Origin: an uncultured Bacteroidota bacterium
GTDB taxonomy: Bacteria; Bacteroidota; Bacteroidia; Chitinophagales; Chitinophagaceae
Direction of reading: 5' to 3'
Assembly (NCBI GenBank): GCA_903938445.1
Contig: CAJADG010000039.1
Location: 62,001-126,000 of the forward strand
DNA length: 64,000 nucleotides
Of the stretch, positions 43,022 through 52,653 are shown one piece after another; positions within the stretch are counted from its first letter, which is position 1, and each line of letters starts with the position of its first letter. Below the pieces are notes generated by a model that did no database searches, was not told the origin of the DNA, and saw only the letters and a list, made by a program, of their open reading frames with translations. The position numbers were made by a program, and so were the translations under genes.

Positions 43022-45946
43022 TTATAAAGTACGTTTAACTTCTTCTTCTTCAAATGCTTCAACGATATCACCAGGTTTCAAATCGCTAAAGTTTTTAATG
43101 GTTAAACCACATTCCATGTTGGAAACAACTTCTTTCACATCGTCTTTGAATCGCTTTAAACTTCCCAACTCAGCTGCTTGACCCTCGCCTCTTGGGAATT
43201 CAACGATACCATCACGAATAATACGAATCTTACTGTTTCTGCTTAATTTACCATCTAATACAAAACATCCTGCAACAGTTGCTTTGTCAAATTTGTAAAC
43301 CTCACGTACTTCCACATTCGCAACAATTTTCTCTTGGATTTTTGGTTCCAACATACCTTCCATCGCGCTCTTGATTTCATCAATCGCGTTATAGATAATA
43401 GAGTACATTTTAATTTCAACGCCTTCTGCTTCTGCTAAGCGATTTGCTTGCATACTAGGACGAACGTTAAATCCAATAATGATGGCGTCAGAAGCTGCAG
43501 ACAATAATACATCTGATTCAGAAATTTGACCCACACCTTTCAATACAACTCTTACCGCAATTTCTTCGGTAGATAATTTTTGTAATGAATCGCTCAAGGC
43601 TTCTACCGAACCATCCACGTCACCTTTAATGATGATGTTTAATTCTTTAAAGTTTCCTAAAGCCAAACGACGACCAATTTCATCTAATGTAATATGTTTT
43701 CTAGTTCTTAAACCTTGCTCTCTTAATAATTGAGCACGTTTAGTTGCTAATTCTTTTGCTTCCGCTTCATCATCATAAACTTTGAATTTCTCACCCGCTT
43801 GAGGTGCGCCATTCAAACCTAAGATCACCACTGGTGTTGAAGGTGGAGCTACTTCAATTCTTTGATTACGCTCGTTGAACATTGCTTTTACACGACCATA
43901 AAACTGGCCAGATAAAATCAAATCCCCTTGACGTAATGTTCCGTTTTGAACAAGAATAGTGGCAACATATCCACGGCCTTTATCCAAAGACGCTTCAATC
44001 ACACTACCTGTAGCTTCACGATTAGGATTTGCTTTTAAATCTAAAATTTCAGATTCTAATAATACTTTTTCTAACAATGCATCTACATTCAATCCTTGCT
44101 TAGCAGATAATTCTTGGTTTTGGAATTTACCACCCCAAGCTTCTACTAGGATATTCATTTGAGATAATTGCTCGTATATCTTTTGCGGATTTGCTCCGTC
44201 TTTATCAATTTTATTAACCGCGAAAATCATGGGTACACTTGCTGCTTGCGAGTGACTAATTGCTTCCTTAGTTTGTGGCATCACCGCATCATCGGCAGCT
44301 ACTACAATAATTGCAATGTCTGTGATTTTAGCACCACGAGCACGCATCGCTGTAAAGGCTTCGTGACCCGGCGTATCCAAGAAAGTGATTGCTTTACCAT
44401 TTGGCAAAGTCACCTCGTATGCACCAATATGTTGCGTGATACCACCGGCCTCACCTGCAACCACATTCGCGTTACGAATATAATCCAGTAATGAAGTTTT
44501 ACCGTGATCCACGTGACCCATGATGGTAACAATTGGAGGACGCTCTACTAAATTAGCTAAGTCATCTGCTTCCTCTTGCTCATCCATTTCTTCGGCTTCT
44601 TCTAATCCAACAAACTCCACTTCAAAACCAAATTCAGAGGCAACTAATTCAATTACTTCCGCATCCAAACGTTGGTTGATAGATACCATGATACCCAAGT
44701 TCATACACTTGCTAATGATATCTGCAAAGCTTACATCCATCAAGCTTGACAACTCACTCACTGTAACGAATTCAGTTACTTGTAGTTTGTTATCTTCTCT
44801 TTGTTCGTTATTTTCATTTTCAGCAGCTTCTTCTCTTCTTTGACGACGATACTTGGATTTCATGCTCTTACCTCTACCACCTTGGCCAGATAATTTAGCT
44901 TGTGTTTCCTTGATCTTATCTTGAATTGCTTTTTGATCGATTTCTTTTTGTTCAGCAGTTTGTGGAACATTTCTACGACCACCGCCTGCTTGTCCAGGAC
45001 GATTATTATTCGGACGATTGCCTTGATAACCACCGCCACCGCCATTGTTTGGACGATTGCCCTGGTAACCACCGCCACCACCATTGTTAGGACGATTGCC
45101 CTGGTAACCACCACCAGCTTGACCTTGTGTGTTACTACCTTGACCACCCTGACCTTGTGGACGATTGCCTTGACCTTGAACAGGAATACGTTTACGCGTA
45201 CGCTTTTCTTCCTGACTTAAAGGTTTAGGACGTGTATCACTATTAATTGGTAAATCAATTTTACCTAAAATTTTTGGACCTGTTAATTTGTCTGCTTGAA
45301 TGTTTGTGATTTCACCATGCACATTTTCAGGAGCAATAGAGTGATCTACTGGTGCAGCTGGTTCCGGCTTTGGAGCGGGTGCTTCCGATTTTGCAGTTTC
45401 TTTTTTAGCAGCAGCTTTTGGCTTAGCAGTTTCTTTGCTCTCTTTTGCAGGAGCTTCCTCAACAGCTGGTGCTTCTGCTTTTTTTGTTCCTTTTTTAGGA
45501 CGTGTTGATGAGTCAATTAATGACAGATCAATCTTATTAATCACTTTAGGAGCTTCTACTTCAGGAGCTTCCACTTTTGCTTTAACTGGCTCTTCTTTTG
45601 TTGGGTTTGCAATTTCTGCAAATGCATCAACTTTAGGCGCTTCTGCTACCACAGGCTTTGGCACTTCTGTTTTTTTCACTTCTGCAGCTGGAGCTTCCTC
45701 CGCTTTTTTTGCCTTATCCAATCCGGCGCCTTTTGGCAATTCAACATGATCCGCCTTATCCCTAGCAACTTTATCGCTTTGGAATTCGGCCTGTAAAGCA
45801 TAGTACTGCTCTTCAGATAATTTAGCTGTTGGCTTTAGGTCGTCTTTAGGAAAACCTTTTTTAGCCAAGAAATCAATGATGGTGTCTTGACCAACATTAA
45901 ATTCTTTCGCGGCTGCTAACAGTCTTGGTAGTTTCAATTCTGACAT
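43022..45946 (-). CDS. infB: Translation initiation factor IF-2
   Basis: [51 protein letters not shown]-terminal Lys/Ala/Pro- and Gly/Asn-rich extension. Confidence 0.97.
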   Translation of the reverse strand: MSELKLPRLLAAAKEFNVGQDTIIDFLAKKGFPKDDLKPTAKLSEEQYYALQAEFQSDKVARDKADHVELPKGAGLDKAKKAEEAPAAEVKKTEVPKPVVAEAPKVDAFAEIANPTKEEPVKAKVEAPEVEAPKVINKIDLSLIDSSTRPKKGTKKAEAPAVEEAPAKESKETAKPKAAAKKETAKSEAPAPKPEPAAPVDHSIAPENVHGEITNIQADKLTGPKILGKIDLPINSDTRPKPLSQEEKRTRKRIPVQGQGNRPQGQGGQGSNTQGQAGGGYQGNRPNNGGGGGYQGNRPNNGGGGGYQGNRPNNNRPGQAGGGRRNVPQTAEQKEIDQKAIQDKIKETQAKLSGQGGRGKSMKSKYRRQRREEAAENENNEQREDNKLQVTEFVTVSELSSLMDVSFADIISKCMNLGIMVSINQRLDAEVIELVASEFGFEVEFVGLEEAEEMDEQEEADDLANLVERPPIVTIMGHVDHGKTSLLDYIRNANVVAGEAGGITQHIGAYEVTLPNGKAITFLDTPGHEAFTAMRARGAKITDIAIIVVAADDAVMPQTKEAISHSQAASVPMIFAVNKIDKDGANPQKIYEQLSQMNILVEAWGGKFQNQELSAKQGLNVDALLEKVLLESEILDLKANPNREATGSVIEASLDKGRGYVATILVQNGTLRQGDLILSGQFYGRVKAMFNERNQRIEVAPPSTPVVILGLNGAPQAGEKFKVYDDEAEAKELATKRAQLLREQGLRTRKHITLDEIGRRLALGNFKELNIIIKGDVDGSVEALSDSLQKLSTEEIAVRVVLKGVGQISESDVLLSAASDAIIIGFNVRPSMQANRLAEAEGVEIKMYSIIYNAIDEIKSAMEGMLEPKIQEKIVANVEVREVYKFDKATVAGCFVLDGKLSRNSKIRIIRDGIVEFPRGEGQAAELGSLKRFKDDVKEVVSNMECGLTIKNFSDLKPGDIVEAFEEEEVKRTL
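45012..45120 (-). repeat. 39-bp tandem repeat encoding [13 protein letters not shown] inside infB
   Basis: ggacgattgcc starts at 45012, 45051 and 45090 (spacing 39 bp). Confidence 0.9.
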
Positions 45947-46027
45947 TCTATTGTTTTTTGTCCCAGTTTCATACTTAAGATGACGCGGGACGAGTCACCT
46001 AATACAAATATACTTCTAATTCAAAGG

Positions 46028-47296
46028 TTATTCGCCTTTGTCAAACTCTTCTTGTAAGATACGACGCACTTCAGCAATCGTTTCTTTTTCTAAGTCTGTT
46101 CTTCTTTCTAATTCATCCGCGCTCAATTTCAATACGCTACGACCAGTATCGCAACCAACACGCTTAAATTCGTCGATAACCCATGGTTCAATTTCGTCTG
46201 TAAATTCATCCATATCGATATCAAATTCGTCCACCACTTCTTCATCCTCACGGTATACATCTAATTCGTATCCTGTTAATTCAGAAGCCAATTTGATGTT
46301 CACACCACGACGACCAATTGCTAAAGAAACTTGATCTGCTTGTAAATAAACTTCGGCACGCTTACGATCATTATCCAAATTCATGAAGCTAATTTTAGCT
46401 GGCGTCAATGAACGTTGAATTAATAATTGAGTGTTGGTTGTAAAGTTGATTACGTCGATATTTTCATTTTTCAATTCACGAACAATACCATGAATACGAG
46501 AACCTTTCATACCCACACAAGCACCTACTGGATCAATACGATCATCGAATGATTCCACCGCTACTTTAGCACGCTCACCTGGCTCACGCACAATTTTCTT
46601 GATGGTAATTAAACCATCGAAAATTTCAGGAACTTCTATTTCTAATAATTTAGCTAAGAACAATGGACTTGTTCTTGACAAGATAATTACAGGTGAATTA
46701 TTTTTCATATCCACACGTGCAATTACTGCTCTAATGTTTTCTCCTTTCTTAAAAAAGTCTTGAGGAATTTGTTCTGTTTTCGGAAGAATCAATTCATTGC
46801 CTTCTTCGTCTAACAATAAAACTTCTTTTTTCCAAACCTGATAAATTTCAGCATTGATGATTTCACCAATACGATCAGAATATTTTTTTACTAAAGCATT
46901 CTTTTTTAAATCGTTGATACGAGATGCTAAAGTTTGCTTTGCAGCTAAGATAGCACGACGACCAAAATCATAAATATTCACTTCCTCTAATAATTCCTCA
47001 CCAATCTCAAAGTCAGGCTCTATCTTGATTGCGTCAGAATAAGAAACTTCCGCTAAAGGATTGTCTACATCATCATCAGGACGAATTTCACGACGACGGA
47101 TAATTTCCAAGTCACCTTTTTCAGCGTTAACGATAACGTCGAAGTTTTCGTCGCTACCATATTTTTTTCTTAATAAAGTTTTGAAAACATCTTCTACCAC
47201 CTTCATCATGGTTGGACGATCAATGCTTTCTGCGTCTTTAAATTCTTGGAACGCTTCAATCAAATTTATACTTGCCATAACATAATTTTTTTTCAA
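46028..47296 (-). CDS. nusA: Transcription termination/antitermination factor NusA
   Basis: S1 and KH domains: DPVGACVGMKGSRIHGIVREL, ENIDVINF, LAIGRRGVNIKLASELTGYELDV. Confidence 0.96.
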   Translation of the reverse strand: MKKNYVMASINLIEAFQEFKDAESIDRPTMMKVVEDVFKTLLRKKYGSDENFDVIVNAEKGDLEIIRRREIRPDDDVDNPLAEVSYSDAIKIEPDFEIGEELLEEVNIYDFGRRAILAAKQTLASRINDLKKNALVKKYSDRIGEIINAEIYQVWKKEVLLLDEEGNELILPKTEQIPQDFFKKGENIRAVIARVDMKNNSPVIILSRTSPLFLAKLLEIEVPEIFDGLITIKKIVREPGERAKVAVESFDDRIDPVGACVGMKGSRIHGIVRELKNENIDVINFTTNTQLLIQRSLTPAKISFMNLDNDRKRAEVYLQADQVSLAIGRRGVNIKLASELTGYELDVYREDEEVVDEFDIDMDEFTDEIEPWVIDEFKRVGCDTGRSVLKLSADELERRTDLEKETIAEVRRILQEEFDKGE

Positions 47297-47316
47297 GCTT
47301 CGCGCTTGATGATTTG

Positions 47317-47787
47317 TTAAAATTGAATTTGAACTATAGTTGATTTTATTTGCTCGAATGGAATAAGCAATTGTTGCTGGGTTGCTTTTTTACCCTTTCC
47401 CTCTGTCCACTCAATAATAATATCTGCCTCCGCAACTGTTGTTAATGTACCTTCTTTCTTGGTACCATCTAACAATTCCACTTCCACTTTACGACCTATA
47501 TTTTTATTGTATTGTCTTTTTAATAACAAAGGTTCATCTACGCCTGGTGAAGAAACTTCTAAAGCAAAATCACCGTCGGGGAACCAACCTGCTTCCTCAA
47601 TAGCTCTATAAAGTTTACGGTTAAAATAAATACACTTTTGTATTGGTAAACCATTGTCACCATCTAAATAAACTCTAATGATATGACCAGGTTTTACCTT
47701 GATCCACACCAAAAAATATTCAGGATCCTCTACCAATAGAGGCTCAATAATACCGTGTACTCTTTCCTTTAATTCGTTTACTTCCAT
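47317..47787 (-). CDS. rimP: Ribosome maturation factor RimP
   Basis: FALEVSSPGVDEPLLLKRQYNKNIGRKVEV, located upstream of nusA-infB. Confidence 0.93.
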   Translation of the reverse strand: MEVNELKERVHGIIEPLLVEDPEYFLVWIKVKPGHIIRVYLDGDNGLPIQKCIYFNRKLYRAIEEAGWFPDGDFALEVSSPGVDEPLLLKRQYNKNIGRKVEVELLDGTKKEGTLTTVAEADIIIEWTEGKGKKATQQQLLIPFEQIKSTIVQIQF

Positions 47788-47802
47788 AGTTTAAAAAGAA
47801 GA

Positions 47803-47826
47803 AGGGAACGATTTCGTTCCCTTCAT
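47803..47826 (-). promoter_or_regulatory. Terminator-like hairpin in rimP 5' UTR
   Basis: Minus strand GAAGGGAACG-AAAT-CGTTCCCTTC then TTCTTTTT, 8 nt beyond which is the ATG region at 47787. Confidence 0.7.
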
Positions 47827-47845
47827 TTCTCTGCTTATTCTGGAA

Positions 47846-47853
47846 CAAAGGTA
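47846..47853 (-). promoter_or_regulatory. Putative rimP-nusA-infB promoter -7 element
   Basis: Minus strand TACCTTTG matches TAnnTTTG. A TTG lies about 21 nt upstream. Confidence 0.55.
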
Positions 47854-47907
47854 ATAAAACAGGATGAAATTACCCAATAATATTGCCTAGATCTGTATTT
47901 TTGCACC

Positions 47908-48165
47908 ATGTGGAAGTATATCATAGACGGTCTGGTAATTTATCTGTTATATAAGGTGATTTTTGAAATTATCGTTCCCGTAAGCAAAGGAGTAAAGTCA
48001 GTAAGACAAAATATGGAGCAGGTGCAACGCCAGCAGGCCGAGGCTTTTAAACGTGCGCAGGAAGCGGCTGGACAAAACAATGCAACTCAAACCAACACGA
48101 GCGCTCCTAAAAAGGATACTGCAATTGATGCAGAATACATTGATTTTGAGGAAGTTAAGAAGTAG
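47908..48165 (+). CDS. DUF4834-like small membrane protein
   Basis: MWKYIIDGLVIYLLYKVIFEIIVPVSKGVKSVRQNM and DAEYIDFEEVK tail. Confidence 0.7.
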   Translation: MWKYIIDGLVIYLLYKVIFEIIVPVSKGVKSVRQNMEQVQRQQAEAFKRAQEAAGQNNATQTNTSAPKKDTAIDAEYIDFEEVKK

Positions 48166-48188
48166 ATTTTTGCTCGTTTTAACTAGTT

Positions 48189-48809
48189 TTACCCTACAAT
48201 TATCAAGTCATTTTCAACGCGCATCCCAGCCTGTAAATACAAAACCTGAAGGCCAATAGAGGCTGCGGCAATGACATTGGGTTCATTATCATCAATAAAT
48301 AGGGTTTCCTCCGCCAACAATCCTTCTTTATCCAAAATAAACTGAAAAGAGGCCGGATCTGGCTTTCTTTGGCCCATTTTATGCGAATAATAGGGCGTTT
48401 TAAACAAATTTTCGAAGTTTCCGCCTATTTCTTGGGCAAATTGAGGGATAAAGTGGTCGTAATGGATTTGATTAGTATTGGAATACAAAAATGTGGCATA
48501 TCTGCCATTATTTGCCTTCACCCATTCAATGCTTTCTTTTCTGTATCCAACCAATAATGAATTCCAGGCGCCAATAATTTGATCCTTGGTTAAGTTCAAA
48601 GAATACAACTTATTGAAGCCTTCACAAAATTGATCCTCCGTAATTAATCCTTTTTCAAGGTCAAAAAATATTTGATCTGATTTGTTCAAAGTAAAATGGT
48701 TCCCAAAATTAGGAATACCTAATGCATCAAAAGCATTGTACATTTTTACAAAATCAATATCGTACAACACATTTCCTAAATCAAAAATCAAATTTTTTAT
48801 AGTCGCCAT
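48189..48809 (-). CDS. HAD family hydrolase (class IA)
   Basis: NLIFDLGNVLYDIDF, GQRKPDPASFQFIL, LFIDDNEPNV. Confidence 0.88.
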   Translation of the reverse strand: MATIKNLIFDLGNVLYDIDFVKMYNAFDALGIPNFGNHFTLNKSDQIFFDLEKGLITEDQFCEGFNKLYSLNLTKDQIIGAWNSLLVGYRKESIEWVKANNGRYATFLYSNTNQIHYDHFIPQFAQEIGGNFENLFKTPYYSHKMGQRKPDPASFQFILDKEGLLAEETLFIDDNEPNVIAAASIGLQVLYLQAGMRVENDLIIVG

Positions 48810-48868
48810 ATTGTTATTTTAACAGCTATGAAGATAATCAAAGCTTTTAAATATTTGTACATTTGAGC

Positions 48869-49267
48869 ATGAAACAAAATTTAGCTCATGTCGCTGTTGT
48901 AGTAAGAGATTATGACGAAGCGATTCAATATTATACCAATATCTTAGGCTTTAAATTAATAGAAGACACTGTTTTGTCAGAAACAAAAAGATGGGTAATG
49001 GTACAACCAGATGGTGCTGAAAATGGATGCAATTTATTATTAGCAAGAGCTGCTACACCTGAGCAAGAAAAACATATAGGCTACCAAACTGGAGGCCGTG
49101 TTTTTTTATTTTTATACACCGATGATTTCTATAGAGACTTTGAAAACTATACTGCTAAAGGCGTTGAATTTACAATCCTTCCCCATGTGGAAGATTACGG
49201 CACTGTTGCAGTATTCAAAGATTTGTATGGAAACTTATGGGACTTAATTGAGCCGGCAAAAAAATAA
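48869..49267 (+). CDS. VOC/glyoxalase family protein
   Basis: LAHVAVVVRDYDEAIQYYTNILGFKLIED and DLYGNLWDLIEP. Start moved from TTG 48863 to ATG 48869. Confidence 0.9.
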   Translation: MKQNLAHVAVVVRDYDEAIQYYTNILGFKLIEDTVLSETKRWVMVQPDGAENGCNLLLARAATPEQEKHIGYQTGGRVFLFLYTDDFYRDFENYTAKGVEFTILPHVEDYGTVAVFKDLYGNLWDLIEPAKK

Positions 49268-49271
49268 TTTT

Positions 49272-49772
49272 TTACAAAGGCAATGCAGTTGTAGTTTTAA
49301 TTTCATCCATTACAAACAAACTATTAATATGTGCCACCATCGGTAGCACCGCTAATTTTTCTTGATAAAACTTGTTATAGGTTTCCACATCTTTTGAAAC
49401 TAGTTTTAAAAAATAATCAAAATTGCCAGACACTAAACTACAGGAAATCACTTCGGGATATTGCGCAATAATTTGTTCAAATTCTGAAAAGTTATTGGTG
49501 GTTTGTTTGTCCAAAGTAACATGACAATGCACGATTAAACCCAATCCCATTTTTTTTCTATCTAATAAGCCCACATAGCCCTGAATATATCCTTCGGCCT
49601 CCAAACGTTTAATGCGATCATGGGTTGGACTCATAGAAAGATTCACCTCTGCACTAATGTCTTTAATAGTGGCCAATGCATTCTTTTGCAAAATGCGTAA
49701 AATGGAAATGTCAATGGGATCTAAGCTCATAGTTATAAAATGACTAAAGGAATAATTGCTGCCCAAGGGCAA
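49272..49772 (-). CDS. Lrp/AsnC family transcriptional regulator
   Basis: LDPIDISILRILQKNALATIKDISAEVNLSMSPTHDRIKRLEAEGYIQGY. Start probably MSLDPID. Confidence 0.93.
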   Translation of the reverse strand: MPLGSNYSFSHFITMSLDPIDISILRILQKNALATIKDISAEVNLSMSPTHDRIKRLEAEGYIQGYVGLLDRKKMGLGLIVHCHVTLDKQTTNNFSEFEQIIAQYPEVISCSLVSGNFDYFLKLVSKDVETYNKFYQEKLAVLPMVAHINSLFVMDEIKTTTALPL

Positions 49773-49902
49773 ATAAGTAGTCTAAATTACCGATAATTTC
49801 TATATTATGAGTAATTAATAGTATTTTTTACTGAATAATTACAATAATATCATAATATTTCCTTTTTGATGATCTTTATGCAGTAATTAAAACAAAAAAA
49901 CT

Positions 49903-50991
49903 ATGATTATTGGATGCCCAAAAGAAATTAAGATTCAAGAGTACAGAGTTGGTCTAACACCAGAAGGAGTAGATACTTTAGTGAGACAAGGTCATGTTGT
50001 TTATGTTGAAACCAATGCAGGTGCTGGTTCAGGATTTTCTGACGAAGCCTATAAAGCAGTTGGTGCAACTATTTTAAGTACTGCAAAAGAAGTGTATGAA
50101 ATTGCTGAAATGATTGTGAAAGTGAAAGAGCCTTTGGCTGCTGAATTTCCATTAATCAAAGCAGGTCAAATATTATTTACTTATTTCCATTTTGCTGCTT
50201 CAAAGGAATTAACGGAAGCAATGATGAAAACGCAAGCAGTTTGTATTGCTTACGAAACAGTTGAATTAGCAGATGGATCCTTACCATTATTAGTGCCAAT
50301 GTCCGAAGTAGCGGGTAGAATGGCCATTAATGTGGGTGCCTACTATTTAGGTAAACCTTTTGGTGGCAAAGGAAAATTATTAGGTGGTGTTCCAGGAGTG
50401 AAGCCTGCCGAAGTATTGATTATTGGTGGTGGTATTGTGGGAACACAAGCTGCTAAGATGGCTGCAGGATTAGGTGCGAATGTAACAATCATGGATACGA
50501 ACTTAGCGAGATTAAGATATTTAAGTGATGTGATGCCAGCAAATGTGGTTACTCAATATTCTACCTTATTAGCGATCAAAGAAAAATTACCAACAACGGA
50601 TTTATTAGTAGGTGCGGTATTATTACACGGAGCAAAAGCACCACACTTAGTAAAGAAAGAAGATTTAAAATTAATGGAAGCGGGTTCGGTTATTGTGGAT
50701 GTGGCAGTTGACCAAGGGGGTTGTATTGAAACATGTAAGCCAACAACACACGAAAATCCAGTATTCACGATTGATAATATTACGCACTATTGCGTTGCGA
50801 ATATGCCAGGTGCCGTGCCTCAAACAAGCACACGCGCTTTAACACAAGCAACTTTACCATACGCAATTGCTATTGCAAATAAAGGATGGGAAAAAGCATG
50901 CACTGAGAATCCAGCTTTAGCAAAAGGATTAAACATTAGAGCAGGTAAAATTTTACATAAAGGCGTTTCTGATGCCTTTACAGCAGCATAA
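49903..50991 (+). CDS. ald: Alanine dehydrogenase
   Basis: MIIGCPKEIKIQEYRVGLTPEGVDTLVRQGHVVYVE, VLIIGGGIVGTQAAKMAAGLGANVTIMDTN. Confidence 0.96.
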   Translation: MIIGCPKEIKIQEYRVGLTPEGVDTLVRQGHVVYVETNAGAGSGFSDEAYKAVGATILSTAKEVYEIAEMIVKVKEPLAAEFPLIKAGQILFTYFHFAASKELTEAMMKTQAVCIAYETVELADGSLPLLVPMSEVAGRMAINVGAYYLGKPFGGKGKLLGGVPGVKPAEVLIIGGGIVGTQAAKMAAGLGANVTIMDTNLARLRYLSDVMPANVVTQYSTLLAIKEKLPTTDLLVGAVLLHGAKAPHLVKKEDLKLMEAGSVIVDVAVDQGGCIETCKPTTHENPVFTIDNITHYCVANMPGAVPQTSTRALTQATLPYAIAIANKGWEKACTENPALAKGLNIRAGKILHKGVSDAFTAA

Positions 50992-51011
50992 GCATTCAAG
51001 TGGTTTTAATA

Positions 51012-51046
51012 TGGTTTAAGCCTAGTCCAAAAGACTAGGCTTTTTT
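51012..51046 (+). terminator. Rho-independent terminator downstream of ald
   Basis: aagcctagtccaaaagactaggcttttttt. Confidence 0.88.
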
Positions 51047-51098
51047 TATGTGCGTAAAATTTCAGTTGGTTAATTTTAAAAGTTCGAAATTTGTACAC

Positions 51099-51521
51099 AT
51101 GAAAAGCATATTAGTATTATGTACAGGCAATAGTTGCCGAAGTCAAATAGCCCATGGATATTTAGCAGATATGACAAAGGGTAAAGCCAATGTATATTCT
51201 GCTGGCGTAGAAACACATGGTGTAAATCCTAAAGCAATTGCCATTATGAAGGAAGATAGTATTGATATTTCAAATCATACCTCCAATAACATTACCGAAT
51301 ATTTTGGAGTAGACTTTGATTATGTTATAACCGTTTGCGACAATGCAAAAGAGCGATGCCCATATTTTCCTACAAAGGCATTAAAATTTCATTATAATTT
51401 TCCAGACCCTGCAAAAGCAACAGGTACCGAAGAGGAAATATTGAATGAGTTTAGAACTGTGAGAGCAATGGTTAAGCAATATTGTTCCGAATTTGTTTTG
51501 GAAAATAAGATCAATGAATAG
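51099..51521 (+). CDS. Arsenate reductase (thioredoxin-type, low-MW PTP fold)
   Basis: SILVLCTGNSCRSQIAHGYL and TVCDNAKERCPYFP. Start taken at MKSILVLC. Confidence 0.88.
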   Translation: MKSILVLCTGNSCRSQIAHGYLADMTKGKANVYSAGVETHGVNPKAIAIMKEDSIDISNHTSNNITEYFGVDFDYVITVCDNAKERCPYFPTKALKFHYNFPDPAKATGTEEEILNEFRTVRAMVKQYCSEFVLENKINE

Positions 51522-51522
51522 T

Positions 51523-51966
51523 TTACAACTGTTTTATGTAAGATTTTCTATCAATGACAAATTTTCTTCTTAAATAAAAGTTTTGTGTAGTTGTTGCAGT
51601 ATAGTTACACATAACTTCGATTTTAGGTATCCCCATTTTGATAGCTTTATTTTCGACATAGCTATACATATCCTCTGCTAAATTAAATTTTCTATATTTT
51701 GGAGAAATATAAAACTCCTTAATCTGAATGATTGGCTTTAATATTTGCAAAGACTCTTGTTTTTCACAAACTATACAACCAATTAAATTACCAATAGCAT
51801 TTTGTGCTACATATAATAAGCTAGACTGACTTTTTAATTTCTTCTTAAATAATTCAAGAAAATTATGTTTATCAAATTGTTGATTATATATTTGATGAAA
51901 TGCATCTAAAAAATAATCTACATCCATTTCTGTAGCATTTCGGATTTCCCATTTTTCAATTAACAT
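51523..51966 (-). CDS. GNAT acetyltransferase, PhnO-like (aminoalkylphosphonate N-acetyltransferase candidate)
   Basis: GNAT fold; register and residues resemble recalled E. coli PhnO (FDKHNFLELFKKKL, QIKEFYISPKYRKFNLAEDMYSYVENKAIKMG, NFYLRRKFV). Sits at the end of the phosphonate-like cluster. Confidence 0.65.
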   Translation of the reverse strand: MLIEKWEIRNATEMDVDYFLDAFHQIYNQQFDKHNFLELFKKKLKSQSSLLYVAQNAIGNLIGCIVCEKQESLQILKPIIQIKEFYISPKYRKFNLAEDMYSYVENKAIKMGIPKIEVMCNYTATTTQNFYLRRKFVIDRKSYIKQL

Positions 51967-51967
51967 A

Positions 51968-52648
51968 TTAATCCAATTTAAGTATACTAAATAACTCTTT
52001 TAAATTATCGATAATAAAATCAGGAGCTGCTTCTTCTAACTGTGTTTTAGTTTGCGCACCAGTGGTTACCCCAATGCTGTAAAGACATTTAGCATTCTTA
52101 CCCTCCTCAATATCAATTTTTGAATCTCCTATTTTAACTATTTTACCAGCATCTTCCATTGAAAATAAATTCATTGCAAACTGAATCATATCAGGTGCTG
52201 GTCTTGAATTTTTAACATCTGAAGCGGTTACTAATAAATCGTAATGATAAAATTGTCGCCATTGTATTTTATTTAAAATGAAATTGGCTGTGTTTTTATC
52301 ATACCCAGTATTTAATACCACTTTTATGTTTTGACTACGTAGTGTTAACAAAACATCCTCTGCATCAGCAATGGAAGTAATCGGAAATGCTTCATAGGCC
52401 GTTGCTAAACTTATTTTAAATAATTCAAAAATATCATTTGCTTTAATTAAATCATCAGCAGAGCCATAAACTTTAATGACATCCTTAATAGCATTTAGTT
52501 TTTCCTGACCAGCGCCTATTGCTAAAACCTGATTAAGGGTTACTTCAATACCATGTTCATTAATTGATTTTTGAAGTGTCTTATACACAATATTATCTTC
52601 ATCAATAGTAGTCCCTGCCATGTCAAATACAACCATTTCTACTTGCAT
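51968..52648 (-). CDS. Phosphonatase-like HAD hydrolase (PhnX-like, TIGR03351-type)
   Basis: VVFDMAGTTIDEDN nucleophile motif, GQEKLNAIKDV cap region, ASDVKNSRPAPDMIQFAM, VKIGDSKIDIEEGKNA. Confidence 0.8.
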   Translation of the reverse strand: MQVEMVVFDMAGTTIDEDNIVYKTLQKSINEHGIEVTLNQVLAIGAGQEKLNAIKDVIKVYGSADDLIKANDIFELFKISLATAYEAFPITSIADAEDVLLTLRSQNIKVVLNTGYDKNTANFILNKIQWRQFYHYDLLVTASDVKNSRPAPDMIQFAMNLFSMEDAGKIVKIGDSKIDIEEGKNAKCLYSIGVTTGAQTKTQLEEAAPDFIIDNLKELFSILKLD

Positions 52649-52653
52649 ATCTT

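Noticed and set aside
45012-45120. Regularly spaced repeats as a CRISPR array
   Set aside because: 39-bp units are in-frame with IF-2 and have no unique spacers; they encode a [13 protein letters not shown] protein repeat.
44168-45749. Several + strand ORFs (44168..44491, 44520..44843, 44900..45220, 45296..45508, 45435..45749) inside infB
   Set aside because: Antisense shadows of IF-2 coding and repeat sequence; compositionally biased (Ser/Thr/Phe-rich), no independent coding evidence.
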